Of a stretch of DNA of 64,000 nucleotides, positions 25,590 through 38,252 are shown one piece after another. Numbering within the stretch: position 1 is the first letter of the stretch; every line of letters begins with the position of its first letter. The stretch comes from Strigamia acuminata (taxonomy: Eukaryota; Arthropoda; Chilopoda; Geophilomorpha; Linotaeniidae), in assembly GCA_949358305.1 (NCBI GenBank), contig OX442315.1:24516427-24580426 (forward strand). The letters run 5' to 3'. Both the position numbers and the translations under genes were made by a program. A model generated the notes under the pieces. That model did not search any database. It worked only from the letters and a program-made list of their open reading frames with translations, and had not been told where the DNA came from.

Positions 25590-28047
25590 ATGGCAGAAGG
25601 AACACAAAAACTCTTACGGGAGTATGAATATTATTCAAGTGAGAAGTTATTACCACATTACCGTTTTCATAATTTAACCCTACTTTAATTTTCAGAACTT
25701 TTAACAGACTATAAGCAACGAAACGAGCTTCCTAAACCAAGGATCCAAGAAGTTAAAATGAAACCTCAAACGCCAAAAGGTTTAATGCGGATGAAGACTC
25801 TCCATAAACTAGGCGATACCGGACTAACACCTACGTCATCGGGCAAAAACTCGAGAATCGTAAACCTACCTCAACAGCGGAGAACAGTCCAAGGTCACCG
25901 TGTTGTGATGAGACCCGAAACGAACAATTTAAGCAGTAATCGATTAATTTTGAAATCAAGTACTCCTAAGTTTAATCGGCATGGAATTTCGTCCCCAAAA
26001 CTGTCGCCAGTCGTGAGTTCAAAAAAAGCTTCGATAAAAGCTGTTAGTTCGAAGCTGGCTGATAAAACCGATAGGATTGTTTTAAAATCGTCCAGATACA
26101 AATGGAGTTCGAAATCTAAAGGCGCAAATTTACAATCTGCGAATTTAAAATTGAACAATTCTTTGAAACCGCTGAGAAATTGGAGCAAATCGCCTCTGAA
26201 GAAGCCTTCGATTATTTTAAAGACTCCCACTAAGCTTTTACGAGCTCATTCCACCAATCAAATAATGAATAGGTACAAACTGATCAGAAATCAATCGTTT
26301 AAAAGTAGCCCACACTTCGTAAGAAAAGTTGGGAAATATTCTATTAAATATGTCGTCAAAGATAAGAAGTTTGTGCAGCGTGGTGACTTTAAAAATCGCA
26401 GCGCTGTGTTCACGAAATTTCATTTGGCGAAACGTGGAAATAGTTTTCAATCTTTTTCAAAAAATAATAGTTGGAAACAACAAAAAGTTAAAGTGTATGT
26501 GCAGCAACACTGGAGCAATTTTATTTAATTGTGTTAAATTTTAATTTATTTTTTTTATTTTAGTTGTAAGAAAGGCAAAATTGATCAATTTGTTTTGATT
26601 GGAGGCATTTTATATAAATCCAGTCCAAACAAATTATCACGCACCCATGATTTATCGCCAAAGAAAACCCCTAGAGAGCAGAATAGTATGTATCTATTAA
26701 AATATTCTAAAATATTAGTTCTTAATTGGAAATCTGTTTAACAGAGTTGAATACGAAAATGATCACAGTACGAGGAATAAAATTTATGTTGGATCCGTTT
26801 GGAAAAACCTTAAAACGTGTAAACCAACAATCTATAGCTGGACACAGTAAGAAAATCGGTTTATCTTATCGTGAAAACATACTTAAGGAATTATGGTTTT
26901 GTAACATCTCTATTAGACTTGAATAACCAACCAAATGTGTCACGAATCGATATCGGAGGTGAGACATTTGTACAAACAAAACCCGGACTACTAGTATTAT
27001 CTCAGGCCAACAAGACGAGGAGTTTGGCTAAGTACTGTCTTGTTTTATAAGCGTTTATATCGAAATAATATGAATCCATGTATCTGTTTATTTAGTCGCT
27101 CGATCAATCGGAGTATAAATCGTTTGGTGGCTGCCAGGACGAAATCCAAACAATATTGTTTGTTCTATAGTCGATTTGGAAAATGCACCAAAAAAGATCT
27201 CGGCACATGTCCGTATCAACACGACCCTGATAAAGTGGCCGTGTGCACTAGGTAGAAAAATCCGTTTTTTTATTGCATTGTTTTATTGTTCTATTTATTT
27301 ATTTATTTATTTATTTATTTATTTTGGTTAAACAGGTTTTTGCAAGGCAAATGCTCCGTTGAAAACTGCCCTTTCTCTCACAAAATCTGCTCAAAGAAAA
27401 TGCCCGTGTGTCGATTTTTTTTGCGAGGTCGTTGCAATGCCGACACGTGCCCATACAGCCATGTAAATGTTAATCCGAAAGCTGACAATTGTGAGAATTT
27501 CTTAAAAGGTTTTTGTAGTCTCGGAGAGAAGGTATTTATTTTATCATGTTATTTTTTTATGTTACAATTTTTTAAATGCTTAATGATTTAGTGTAAAAAA
27601 CTGCACGTGTTCTTTTGTGCGGAATTTCAAAGAACTGGCAAATGCACAAAGACCAAATGCCCGCTTAAACATGCTTCAAGGGAAAAACTCAAACTATGCG
27701 CTTCAATCGATCCTTCCGTAGCTAAAGATGTTAAATCAGCACCGAGGTTATTTAATCAGGATAATTAAATTTGGTTATATTAATACAAATTTAATTCCAG
27801 TGTTTCTGGTGACAAGAACCCGCCCGTAAGAGAAAAAACAGAAGAACTGCCATCATTTATTAAACTAGAAGACACTGTCGAGTCGGTCGAAAGTGAATCG
27901 ACGGTCTCAAGTAAAGATAAACACAAATTTAATTTTTTTTAATTTTAAGTTTTTTAATTTTTATATTGCATTTGATTTGCTGAAAATTTTATTTTATTTA
28001 TTATTAATTTATTAGCTCCTCTTCGGATTAAACCACAGTTTTTTTAA
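25590..28047 (+). CDS. ZC3H3: CCCH zinc-finger protein ZC3H3 (SMICL-like)
   Basis: ZC3H3 acts in mRNA polyadenylation and export. The N-terminus (MAEGTQKLLREYEYY) is followed by a long basic, Ser/Lys-rich region with KLSRTHDLSPK-type motifs, then SRIDIGGETFV. Five CCCH fingers follow in tandem: CLFYSRFGKCTKKDLGTCPY, CTRFLQGKCSVENCPFSH, CRFFLRGRCNADTCPYSH, CENFLKGFCSLGEKC and CAEFQRTGKCTKTKCPLKH. The last exon is tiny: splicing at about 27911 to 28016 gives TPLRIKPQFF, resembling the vertebrate C-terminal IKP motif, while reading through would stop at 27942. One intron acceptor is preceded by an ATTT tandem repeat. Confidence 0.93.
27292..27325 (+). repeat. ATTT tandem repeat in front of a ZC3H3 splice acceptor
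   Basis: About eight TTTA/ATTT units end roughly ten bases before the acceptor TTAAACAG, so the microsatellite supplies most of the intron's pyrimidine-rich 3' region. Confidence 0.85.
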
Positions 28048-28168
28048 TAGCGTTTTATTGGTAAGTATTTTTGATAATTTTTTTGTCTGATAGAAAATTG
28101 TAAAAGAAACTATTGTTACTATTGTATATTTTTGATCTGAACTCTAAACAATTTTCAAAAAAAAAAAA

Positions 28169-28214
28169 AGGGAAAAAAAATTGAAGGGAAAAAAAATGAC
28201 GAGAAAAAAAATTG
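28169..28214 (+). repeat. Three imperfect 16-bp A-rich tandem units
   Basis: Three diverged copies of GGGAAAAAAAATTGA-like units lie in the ZC3H3 3' flank, followed by AATAAA (28237-28242), probably its polyadenylation signal. Confidence 0.7.
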
Positions 28215-28361
28215 TAGAATATGTACAAAAATACAATAAAGTCTATTGCAAACTGAATTTATTGTTTGTTTTTGGGTCGTCTTTAAAAATGAAAAGCGCT
28301 ATATAATACGGAGTAATTCGTACATTTAGCTGGTTGCTACAGCAATAACAAGTTAATAATT

Positions 28362-28374
28362 ATTGCTAGGCAAC
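28362..28374 (+). promoter_or_regulatory. X-box-like element upstream of CFAP45
   Basis: ATTGCT-A-GGCAAC keeps one perfect RFX half-site (GGCAAC) and a diverged partner. A second imperfect pair (GTTGCT-AC-AGCAAT) lies just upstream at about 28333. The position about 110-150 bp before the CFAP45 coding region fits ciliary gene control. Confidence 0.45.
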
Positions 28375-28477
28375 GGTGTCCTTGTATCACGTGTCAATGA
28401 ATGCATTTGTTAAAATCGTTTTCTGCACTGATGTACGTTTCTACTGGCCTATTTTGGCAGGACTTTAAAAAAAATTA

Positions 28478-30819
28478 ATGGCTGTAGACGTACTGGTTTG
28501 TATCGATATAGTTAGCAAACTAAAGGTGGATCAATACTTAACAATATCGAATTTCTGCACAGAAGGGAAATCTTTTTCTCCCTACTTCCGGCTCTTTACA
28601 AGGAGATGAAGCCAAGCCACAATCGGCCCCAGACAGGGAGAAATATGGCGAATATGGCCTGGGTCCTCAACACCAAAAGAAATATTACCTTCGACGCGTT
28701 ACATCCTTTGATGATGCTTTGGTTGGAACTAAACGCGTAAATTTAGGATTAATTTTTCACTTAGAATTTTTTCACATTTATTTTAAAAATTTATTTATTA
28801 AAAATTGAAGGCACCGGTACCGAAGATACAAAAACCATTAAAAACAGAACCGGAACGCAAATGGATTATTATTCCAGATCTTATTCGATCGATTAAGTAC
28901 TATTAAAATCAATAAATAAAAAATTGACCTTTTTTTAAAAAAAGGTTTTTCCGTTAAGAATTCCTTCACGACAAGATCCATCAGGGAAATCCATTGTTCT
29001 TGATAAAAATCGTTTTGAAAGAATGAAATCAGCTGCGCGAATGATATCGGTAGAAGAGCAGGACAATATTTTTTCTTCGTGCTTACAGGAAAATCAATAC
29101 AAATCGGTTGTATAAAAGACGCCTTTTTTGCCAGGTGGTTTTAGTTTAATGCTTTATTAAATTCAAACAGGAGGTTAGTCTTAAGAGAAGAGAATATTTT
29201 AAAGCCATTGATAGAGAAAAGGGCAAACTACCAAAAAAGTTTGATGAAATCGATTTGGAGCTTAAGGAACACACAGATTCTTTATTAAAAAAGGCGAATG
29301 ATACGAGATTAGAGCAAGAAGAAGAAATGAAAGATTTAAATAAGGTAATCTTTTTCAATGTTATTCGATCGGATGTTGGTAGTGATGTTTTATCTGGTTC
29401 CAGAGAATTACAGCAATAAAAAATGCGACTATACATCAGAAACAAATAGCAAATCGAGAAAGATTAGACGCCACATTGCGCGATGAAGAAAAACGTATGG
29501 AAAGCAATATGGAAGAGGAAAGGTTAGCTGCAGTGGCAAAGGAAAACGTGAGGCAAGGGAAATTGAAAGAACTTGGCAAAAAGTAGGGCTTTTAAAAAGC
29601 AATTGGAAAAATTTTAAATTAAATTATTTTTGTTTAAATCGAGATATGGGGAAGTGTTGCAATTCCAAATTAAAGACAACGAGCAAATCCGACAAGTCGA
29701 ACGGCAACATTTATTCGAAGAGAAGAAAGTACTTTTAAAAAGTATGGCGAGCACGTTAGACGATTTCGACGAAGAGATTAGAAAAAAGAAACAAAAACAA
29801 AAGATGTTAAAGGTTGTATTTAAACCTATATAAATGATTAATTTTGGAAGTTTATTCACACTGGCTTCAAACTTGTAGCAAGGGTTAGATGAGTGCGTCG
29901 AAGGGTTGATGCATCGCATTCTCGAAGATAAATGGCAACAAAAAATGAGAGAGAAAGAAGCAGAAGCATATATTGTTGATCGAGAACGTAAAATTAAAGA
30001 CAGAATTGACGATAAGCTGCGTACTCGAAGACTACGCCAGGAGAAGTTAGATAGGAATGCGGCGAATTTTGAAAAAATGATCGTTGAAGGCATAGATTGG
30101 GTAAGTTAAATAGGTGAAATAACTCTTCAAACAAAATAATGCGAATAATTTAGCACGAGATAAGAGTGAGACGGGATGTAGAAGCTGAAGAACGCAAATG
30201 GCGAATGAAAGAGAAAGATGATCAATTGAAACTTAGACAGAAAACTGAGTGCTTGAAACGTGCCCGAGATGAAAATCTCGCGCTTAAGCATAAAATTGCG
30301 GCTGTTTATTTGCAGGAAGACAAAGAGGACTATCAGCAGCTAATTAAGTGTGTTTTGAATTTGAAACGATATTATTCGAGTTTAAAATAAAAGTAACAAC
30401 GAGTTTAAACTTGTAGGGATCAGAAGGAAAGCATAGTTAGAGAGAGAGAAATAGAAAGACGAAGAATAATTACAAGAAAAGAAGTAGCGAAGCGCCAACT
30501 GCAACAAATCGAGGAGAACGAAAGCAGTCGTATACGAGAGCGAGCCCAAGTATTTGCTGATGGAATGAAAGCTTTGAATCAAAAGGAGAAAACCTTAAAA
30601 GAGCTTAGGGAAATGAAGAAAAACAAACTGGAGGAAATGAAGTATTTGCATCGAAATTAAAGCCCAAAAATTGGACTGGTGAGAAAACCTTTTTCTAATT
30701 CCAGGAAAAGATGTCCCGACGTACCGGAGAAAGCCATCGAATTTATAGAAAATAAAGTGCAGATTACCCCGTTTTTTAAAATGAGATTCGACGAGAAAAT
30801 TTCGAAATATGATAGGTAA
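28478..30819 (+). CDS. CFAP45: Cilia- and flagella-associated protein 45 (CCDC19)
   Basis: CFAP45 is a microtubule inner protein of motile axonemes. After a divergent N-terminus comes FDDALVGTKR, then LRIPSRQDPSGKSIVLDKNR and FERMKSAARMISVEEQ, which match the conserved opening of CFAP45. The rest is almost wholly charged coiled coil (for example LEQEEEMKDLNK, RYGEVLQFQIKDNEQIRQVE, RRDVEAEERKWRMKEKDDQ, TLKELREMKKNKLEEMK), and the C-terminal CPDVPEKAIEFIEN resembles the human end. The start is not settled. The conserved frame is closed upstream near 28541, so a first exon spliced to about 28563 or 28601 is needed; the ATG at 28478 is a candidate only. The end is 43 bp from the borealin stop, tail-to-tail. 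Confidence 0.85.
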
Positions 30820-30862
30820 AATTTAATCTACTGTAATTCTCGATATGTAAATTACAAAAGAA

Positions 30863-31782
30863 TCAAAAAGAATAAAAGATTTTTACAAAGTGTGTTTTTT
30901 TGTTAACGTCTTTTGAATCATGCAAATTTTATGCTTCGTGTCTTCATCCAAATCACTAGGAACGGGCATGTCTGTCGTAACGTGGATTGTCTAAATAGGA
31001 AATAATTTCATTTATCGATGTTTTCTTTATGTTTTAGCATTTTTTAACCTTTCCATCTGCATCTGCCACCAATTCGGTCACTGGACTCCCTGACAATGGA
31101 CTTCCCGCCGCGGACATCAGAATGAATTTTTCTCCCGGCTTAATACTTCGTAAACCTACTGCCGGAGTTATTGGTTTTCTGTTAGAAAAAAAGAAAAAGA
31201 AAAATCATCTTCTGAAACTATGAGTATAATCTGTAAATTGATTATACCGTGGATCAAATTTAGGTGTAAACACGTTTGGATTTAAAATTCTGTTATTTTT
31301 AGGGGTCGTATCGTTTCTCAAGCGTTTTTTACTCGTTGATTTCGCCTTCAAAATTGAGTGTACATTTTTTTTCTTCGAATTCTGTTTGGTTGAACGTATT
31401 TCTGACGAAGATTTATTTTTTTCTTTCTCGTTTTCTGAGGTTTAAAACAGCATAAATTATTATCTAAATTTAAAAATGTTTAAAATTATTTCCTTACCAA
31501 TAAAATCCTTAAAACTTATTTCTAAAAGATTTTTATCAAGTCCCATTCGTTGAACGGCAAAAAATGTTCGAACTGAATTACATATGCACTCAGCTTGCCG
31601 GTTAAGACGTGTTATTTCATTTTCAACTGTGAAATAAACGTAGCAATTCTAAATTAAAGGTTCTGCTGATTCATTTCTTTATACGTACGCTGTAAGTCAA
31701 ATTGAGTCAAGTATTCCTCTAAATGTTTCTTTTTCTCGTCCTCTTCAGACTGTTGCTTCTTATTCATACGAGTACGTGGCAT
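30863..31782 (-). CDS. CDCA8: Borealin (chromosomal passenger complex subunit)
   Basis: Borealin, with survivin and INCENP, targets Aurora B to centromeres. The short protein starts MPRTRMNKKQQSEEDEKKKH, followed by a helical N-terminus (LEEYLTQFDLQ, VENEITRLNRQ) that would form the triple-helix bundle. A basic disordered middle (NKSSSEIRSTKQNSKKKN) leads to a C-terminal domain with LNPNVFTPKFDPRKPITPAV, GLRSIKPGEKFILMSAAGSP and LSGSPVTELVADADGK, which match the borealin C-terminal fold. Sequence similarity outside the C-terminus is weak, as usual for the family. The gene is head-to-head with TTLL9 over 306 bp. Confidence 0.82.
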
Positions 31783-32088
31783 TTTAGTTAATAATGAAGA
31801 TTAAATTAAGTCGGCACAGCAACTATGTACTAATCAACTCGTCTCACTTCAAAAGCAAACTTGTAAATGAAATTTGAAAGACAAAAATGGCGCTGAGAAC
31901 CGTAGCGGCCAACACGGTGGTACTGATTGGGCTGACGTCATATGAATCAGTTTTCTCTTATTGGCTGAGACTTGTAGTTACCATAGTCATAATATTATGC
32001 CATAGTTACATTTGCATTTGCAACTCTATTTGATTTTTCTTCTCTCATTCCAATAATCACAGTGAGGTTCCCTCCCGTGTATTATGCA
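31783..32088. promoter_or_regulatory. Bidirectional promoter, CDCA8 / TTLL9, with CRE and CCAAT boxes
   Basis: A palindromic CRE, TGACGTCA, sits at 31933-31940, flanked by inverted CCAAT boxes (ATTGG near 31926 and 31960). GTTACCATAGTCAT (31978-31991) and the reverse of GTAACTATGGCAT just after it look like degenerate RFX X-boxes, which would suit the ciliary gene TTLL9. Confidence 0.55.
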
Positions 32089-34309
<2,221 letters not shown>

Positions 34310-34483
34310 ACTTAAGTGTCTATCGGAAACTACCTTATTTATTGAATACAAATTGAATTTTTTTTCTAACTAGGTAAAGCTCAGAGATTAAAGATGACTG
34401 ATGTATAAACGATGAATTTTTAAAAAAAATGTTTAACTCCCTATCAGTAGTATTGTTTATTAATCAATAAAACCCAATGCTGC

Positions 34484-35921
34484 CTAGCATTCACAAGCGC
34501 AATCACACTGCTTCAACTGTCGTTTAGCACGAGGATGTTCAGATCGTGGCTCACGGAACCCTAAAAAGCAAAAATTTGATGTATTTTATTAGAAATTATA
34601 AACAGTTTTCAAGCAGAAAAAGTTTTCTCGTTACTGACCGTGTAGATCCATAATTAAAGCCTGAGCAGATGGCGGAGGAGGTCCCATGGGCCCACCGGGC
34701 CCCATCAAGAGATGAGGTGGGCCGCCCATCATAGCGTGTTGTGGCTGCATGTTCATGCGCATTTGTATCGGTTGCTGCATTTGAGGCTGCATATGGGGCT
34801 GCATGTGCATTCTCGATTGCATATGTTGTGGTTGTCTGATGTCGTCCATAGGAATTGGGCGAATTGTTCTCGCGTTACCACTTCGGCAGGAAAGCGACAT
34901 ACTCTCGCCGGTAATGTGCACATATCTGTGATCAGTTGTTAGGTTGCCAAAGGGAGTGCGAAGCTATGATGAATAAATTAAAGATTAAATATTGAAAAAG
35001 GAAAAAAAAAATAGATTTTGAGGTTTTGTAATCGAATCTAGTTTTTTGTTGTATTCAAACAGTTAATTGTATGTAAAATTGGGTCAAATTTGTATTGACC
35101 TCGTTTTTGTTGAAAGATTTCTCATATTTACCGGGTGATTTCAGGGCAATGACTCAAACATTTCCCATATTTCACGTGGAAGAATGTTTTTAAAGGGATG
35201 AAAGAGATAAATAAGATAAATTACGTGTTTGGGAGTTTGTGTTACAACTTCTTCCGCTTTCTTTTTCTCAATTAGGCAGTTCATCCTAGCTCGTTGATTA
35301 TTCTCCATCATTTGCTGCAATTCAAAATAATTTACAGCTACGTTATAGAATTTAATGTATATACTCGAGTTTGAGGTGAGAACTTACTCCAGCTAGATCA
35401 TCAATATCCAACTGCAAGGGAATGTGGATTTTTTCATCACTTCCCGCACTGTTATCTTCCTGCGATTCTGCAGTTTGTTCTGTTATTAATGACCCTTGGT
35501 GAAGCGCTTCTGCAACAGGAACACTCTCTGCGCCATTCAGAGTCTCGAAAGGAACCTTAACACAAATGCGCGATAAATAAATAAAAATAAAATAAAATAA
35601 AATAAATATTTTCTACCGTTTGTGGTATCACAATGCATTGATTTTTGGTTTGAATGTAAACAGATGCAATCACAACAGCTCCAATAACTACGCTGAGTCC
35701 AAACAGAGTCGCTGCAATAATCTTTGCAATTTTTACAGACGGCGCCTCTGGTTTCTTGTACGCCTGAAAAATATATTAACATGATAACTTACGATTGTCA
35801 CACTCAATGTTCAAACAACACTTTAGTCAGTTTCACCATTTTAACCAATGATAAAAGTGAAACTCACCACTGACAAAGGATAATATACGGCATCATCCCA
35901 AACGTGATTAACTCTAGACAT
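34484..35921 (-). CDS. Unrecognised single-pass membrane protein with Met/Gln/Pro-rich tail
   Basis: I do not recognise the family. The N-terminus MSRVNHVWDDAVYYPLS leads to KKPEAPSVKIAKII and one hydrophobic segment, roughly IIAATLFGLSVVIGAVVIAS. Next come an acidic region (DEKIHIPLQLDIDDLAGM), a conserved-looking block TPFGNLTTDHRYVHITGES and CRSGNARTIRPIPMDDIR, and a repetitive stretch of His/Met/Gln/Pro. A Cys-rich end (KRQLKQCDCACEC) closes the protein. Five exons with GT-AG introns keep one open frame, which supports a real gene. With one TM segment and Lys/Arg before it, the N-terminus is probably cytoplasmic and the tail lumenal or extracellular; this is inference. It is convergent with TTLL9 (174 bp). 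Confidence 0.75.
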
Positions 35922-36268
35922 TGTGATGCCTCTAAAGTGTCCTCTGCTCTGGAAATTACTTGACTCTCAAGCATTTTCTTATGCTTCGCTGAATAAGAAA
36001 GAGCCTTGAAAGTTAAGCGTGAAGTTGTGAAACCAAGCAACATCCTTCTAGTCCTTAAGAGGATTTAGGAAATGGCTTTTAGTCTGCGTCAAAACTATTT
36101 ATTGTCTTTCTTGTTAAGACGAAAATTTTTAATCCAAAGAAGATCCAGTGTTAACAACCTTTTATTACACACACCGGCACTTCCTATTGCAACTGATAAC
36201 CAAGCGTGACCCTTCTCACGCATGCATTGTACATTTGAGAGTAGGAAACTGTGTGGGTCACCATTTTA
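35922..36268. other. Intergenic, no gene seen
   Basis: About 350 bp holding the upstream region of the single-pass membrane protein gene. I find no supported coding frame or RNA gene. Confidence 0.5.
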
Positions 36269-36740
36269 TTATCCGAGTATGTAATCAACATCCCATCGCA
36301 ATAAATGAAACATTTTTCTTTTTTTTGCAATTGAATTTAAAAGAAATGCAAAGCAAAGCGTGGCACATAATAAATACTGATAAACAAGTCCAGTAAACGT
36401 TACACATGGCAATCCAACCACATCTACCAAATGCTTAATAATTATAATGTCTCCACAGGTACAGGGTGACTGCGCGTACGTGACCTGTTGTGTGCTTCTA
36501 GTGCCATCAGCGTGTCACACACCGTGGTTTCATGAGTTGGCCAACGAACCAAATTTGGAACATTTGTTATTGGAAGATTTACCAATAAAAATAACCGATC
36601 TTACCAACATTTTGAGTAAAGTGTCATCTAAAATTGATATAAATATGTATACTTGCCGGTGGTGGTTGATCCATGGAATAAGTACTTTGCCCATCATCGT
36701 AACTCATAGGAATTGATGTCGGGTCGCCCTTTTTTTCCAT
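36269..36740 (-). CDS. Candidate small membrane protein, two exons, GC-AG intron
   Basis: Exon 1 (36657-36740) encodes MEKKGDPTSIPMSYDDGQST followed by YSMDQPPP. Exon 2 (36269-36484) continues in phase with VTYAQSPCTCGDIIIIKHLV, a hydrophobic stretch rich in Cys and Leu around LVYQYLLCATLCFAFLLNS, and then the basic AKKRKMF. The intron between them would start GCAAGT and end ACAACAG. A Pro-rich N-terminus before a CxCG motif and a membrane segment is the plan of small LITAF/BRI3-type proteins, but the detailed sequence does not match those families well. It could be an unknown gene or chance; two in-phase exons are the only support. Confidence 0.35.
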
Positions 36741-37094
36741 TCGAGCTTAGTTTAATGTGAATGATGTAAATAGGAGAGAAGGCGGAAGCCAAATGAGTCG
36801 ACCGGTTGTTTTATACCTGGCCCCTTCTGCCCTCTCCTCGCGACCTCCTTTCCTGATTGGTATTTGAATGCACCAGTGGGTTTGTTGCAGGTTTCTTACT
36901 GGTCCCGACATCAAGAGATGTTCCCATAGACTAGGTAATAGACAATATTGAATGATGTCATAACATGCTTTGATACACTGGATTATTTTTTTACAAAAAA
37001 AATTAAATAGTAATCCATAAAGGTGCGAATAATTGTTTACTGTATCACCGTCTGCACTGATTTGAGAAAGAGGAAGTTTTGGTTGTCGTACAAA

Positions 37095-37424
37095 ATGGTT
37101 TCAAAATGGTTTCAGTTTATTAAAAAATGGGTGTTGGTGGTTTTAACACCCAAACAAGAGGATCACCGTGACCTGTATGGCCTAGAGTTCTTTTATGTTG
37201 ATTCAAGAAAATACAATTGTGAATGTAGGTCAAATGTTCAGGTTTGTCAAAAAGTAATTCAAGCAGAAAATAAAACGAAAACACCGAAATGTGATGTTAT
37301 TCATTCTTGTATTGTAATCGTATTTGTTCATGAACATGAGAAAAGTTTCTTGACTCTCACAATTATTTGCACATCAAAATCTCTTGACCTCAATCTCAAC
37401 ATTTATTTTTTGACATATAATTAA
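37095..37424 (+). CDS. Possible NDUFAF2-like (mimitin) protein, divergent or decayed
   Basis: An ATG-initiated frame of about 109 codons starts MVSKWFQFIKKWVLVVLTPK. The part DLYGLEFFYVDSRKYN lines up loosely with the NDUFAF2/NDUFA12 motif D-x-F-G-x-x-Y-Y-x-I, and QKVIQAENKTK with the family's R-I-V-E-A-x-N-K. The typical P-x-E-W-x-x-W-[IL] block that should follow is absent: the frame reads DVIHSCIVIVFVHEH. NDUFAF2 is a mitochondrial complex I assembly factor, so this could be a divergent copy, a decayed copy, or chance similarity. The stop is 20 bp from that of PFDN4 on the other strand. Confidence 0.28.
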   Translation: MVSKWFQFIKKWVLVVLTPKQEDHRDLYGLEFFYVDSRKYNCECRSNVQVCQKVIQAENKTKTPKCDVIHSCIVIVFVHEHEKSFLTLTIICTSKSLDLNLNIYFLTYN

Positions 37425-37443
37425 TTACAAAAAAAACAACGTT

Positions 37444-38084
37444 TTAATCATCTTCAGCTTCGAGATTAATGTTATTTCCAAATTTAGCGTAAAGTTGGGC
37501 TTTTAACTCCGCCATCACTTGCTTTATGCGGTCACAATTCGTCTGTAATTTTTCAATATCGTCTTGCAACTTGGTTTTCGCCTTTAATAACATTTGTTGC
37601 GTTTCATCTACATCGTGACATACAAAAACCTCTCCCAACATATATGTAAGCGGGGATATTAAAGAAAATGTGTACTTAGGCTTAATTTATCAAATTTTAA
37701 AGGGGAAATAGCAGTAAAAAGGATATGGAATGGTTACATCTTCGCCTTCTAACAAAAGCACTTCATCACAAGCATCCTCCAAATTCTGAAATTCTTTCTA
37801 CAAAAGCAAACACAAATATTAAACAGTTAACTATTTACACATCCGATTAGAACATGTGCTCAAAATACTTGTTTAGTTTTTAATTCATCCTTCAAGTCCT
37901 CCAACCTCGCGTTTTGCCTCGCAAATTTATTTATTTTTTGCTGATCTTCATACGTGATGTGGACTTCCGAATCCTGATTTAAAAAGCAAACCATCACATT
38001 ACTGTTACCTTTTTTCTATAACGAACAATTTTTTTAATATACCGGTTGGAATGAACCTTTCGGTACTGAATTGGTTGTCGCCAT
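37444..38084 (-). CDS. PFDN4: Prefoldin subunit 4
   Basis: PFDN4 is a beta-type subunit of the hexameric prefoldin chaperone, which passes unfolded actin and tubulin to the CCT chaperonin. The protein starts MATTNSVPKGSFQP, then SEVHITYEDQQKINKFARQN, DELKTKQKEFQNLEDACDEV, IPYMLGEVFVCHDVDETQQM and DRIKQVMAELKAQLYAKFG, ending NINLEAEDD. All of this matches PFDN4, with two coiled-coil arms around a beta hairpin. The IPYMLGEVF hairpin is formed only by splicing out the AT-AC intron 37646-37726. The gene is head-to-head with TMX3 over 168 bp. Confidence 0.97.
37646..37726 (-). other. AT-AC minor-spliceosome (U12-type) intron in PFDN4
   Basis: Read on the minus strand, this 81-nt intron begins ATATCCTTTTTAC and ends CCGCTTAC. 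A branch-like TTCTTTAAT lies about 12 nt from the end. Removal joins ATT CC to A TAT ATG TTG GGA GAG, giving the conserved IPYxxGEVF hairpin. No AG acceptor exists at the needed place. Confidence 0.92.
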
Positions 38085-38252
38085 TTTGACCTTTTCTATC
38101 AATGATTTCGCTTTTCGTCGCTTGAGGTCACTAGCAGACCATACTACACTGTGGAGAAAATAAACAGTATTTGAGGTTGTTTGGCTTGAAGTGAGTGGGA
38201 ATCTACGGTATGTGTAATGGCATTTGATGATGGTATCTAAAGTATAAATAAC
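38085..38252. promoter_or_regulatory. Bidirectional promoter, PFDN4 / TMX3
   Basis: Only 168 bp separate the two start codons, both belonging to protein-folding factors. They probably share one promoter. Confidence 0.55.

Noticed and set aside
27292-27325. Regular ATTT repeat considered as a CRISPR-like array
   Set aside because: It is a simple microsatellite without spacers in a eukaryotic intron.
27931-27942. Read-through stop of ZC3H3 at 27942
   Set aside because: Splicing at about 27911 to a last exon at 28016 gives TPLRIKPQFF, which resembles the vertebrate C-terminus better.
29614-30093. Ser/Leu-rich minus-strand frame of 159 codons
   Set aside because: Antisense shadow of the Lys/Glu-rich CFAP45 coiled coil, which commonly leaves open antisense frames.
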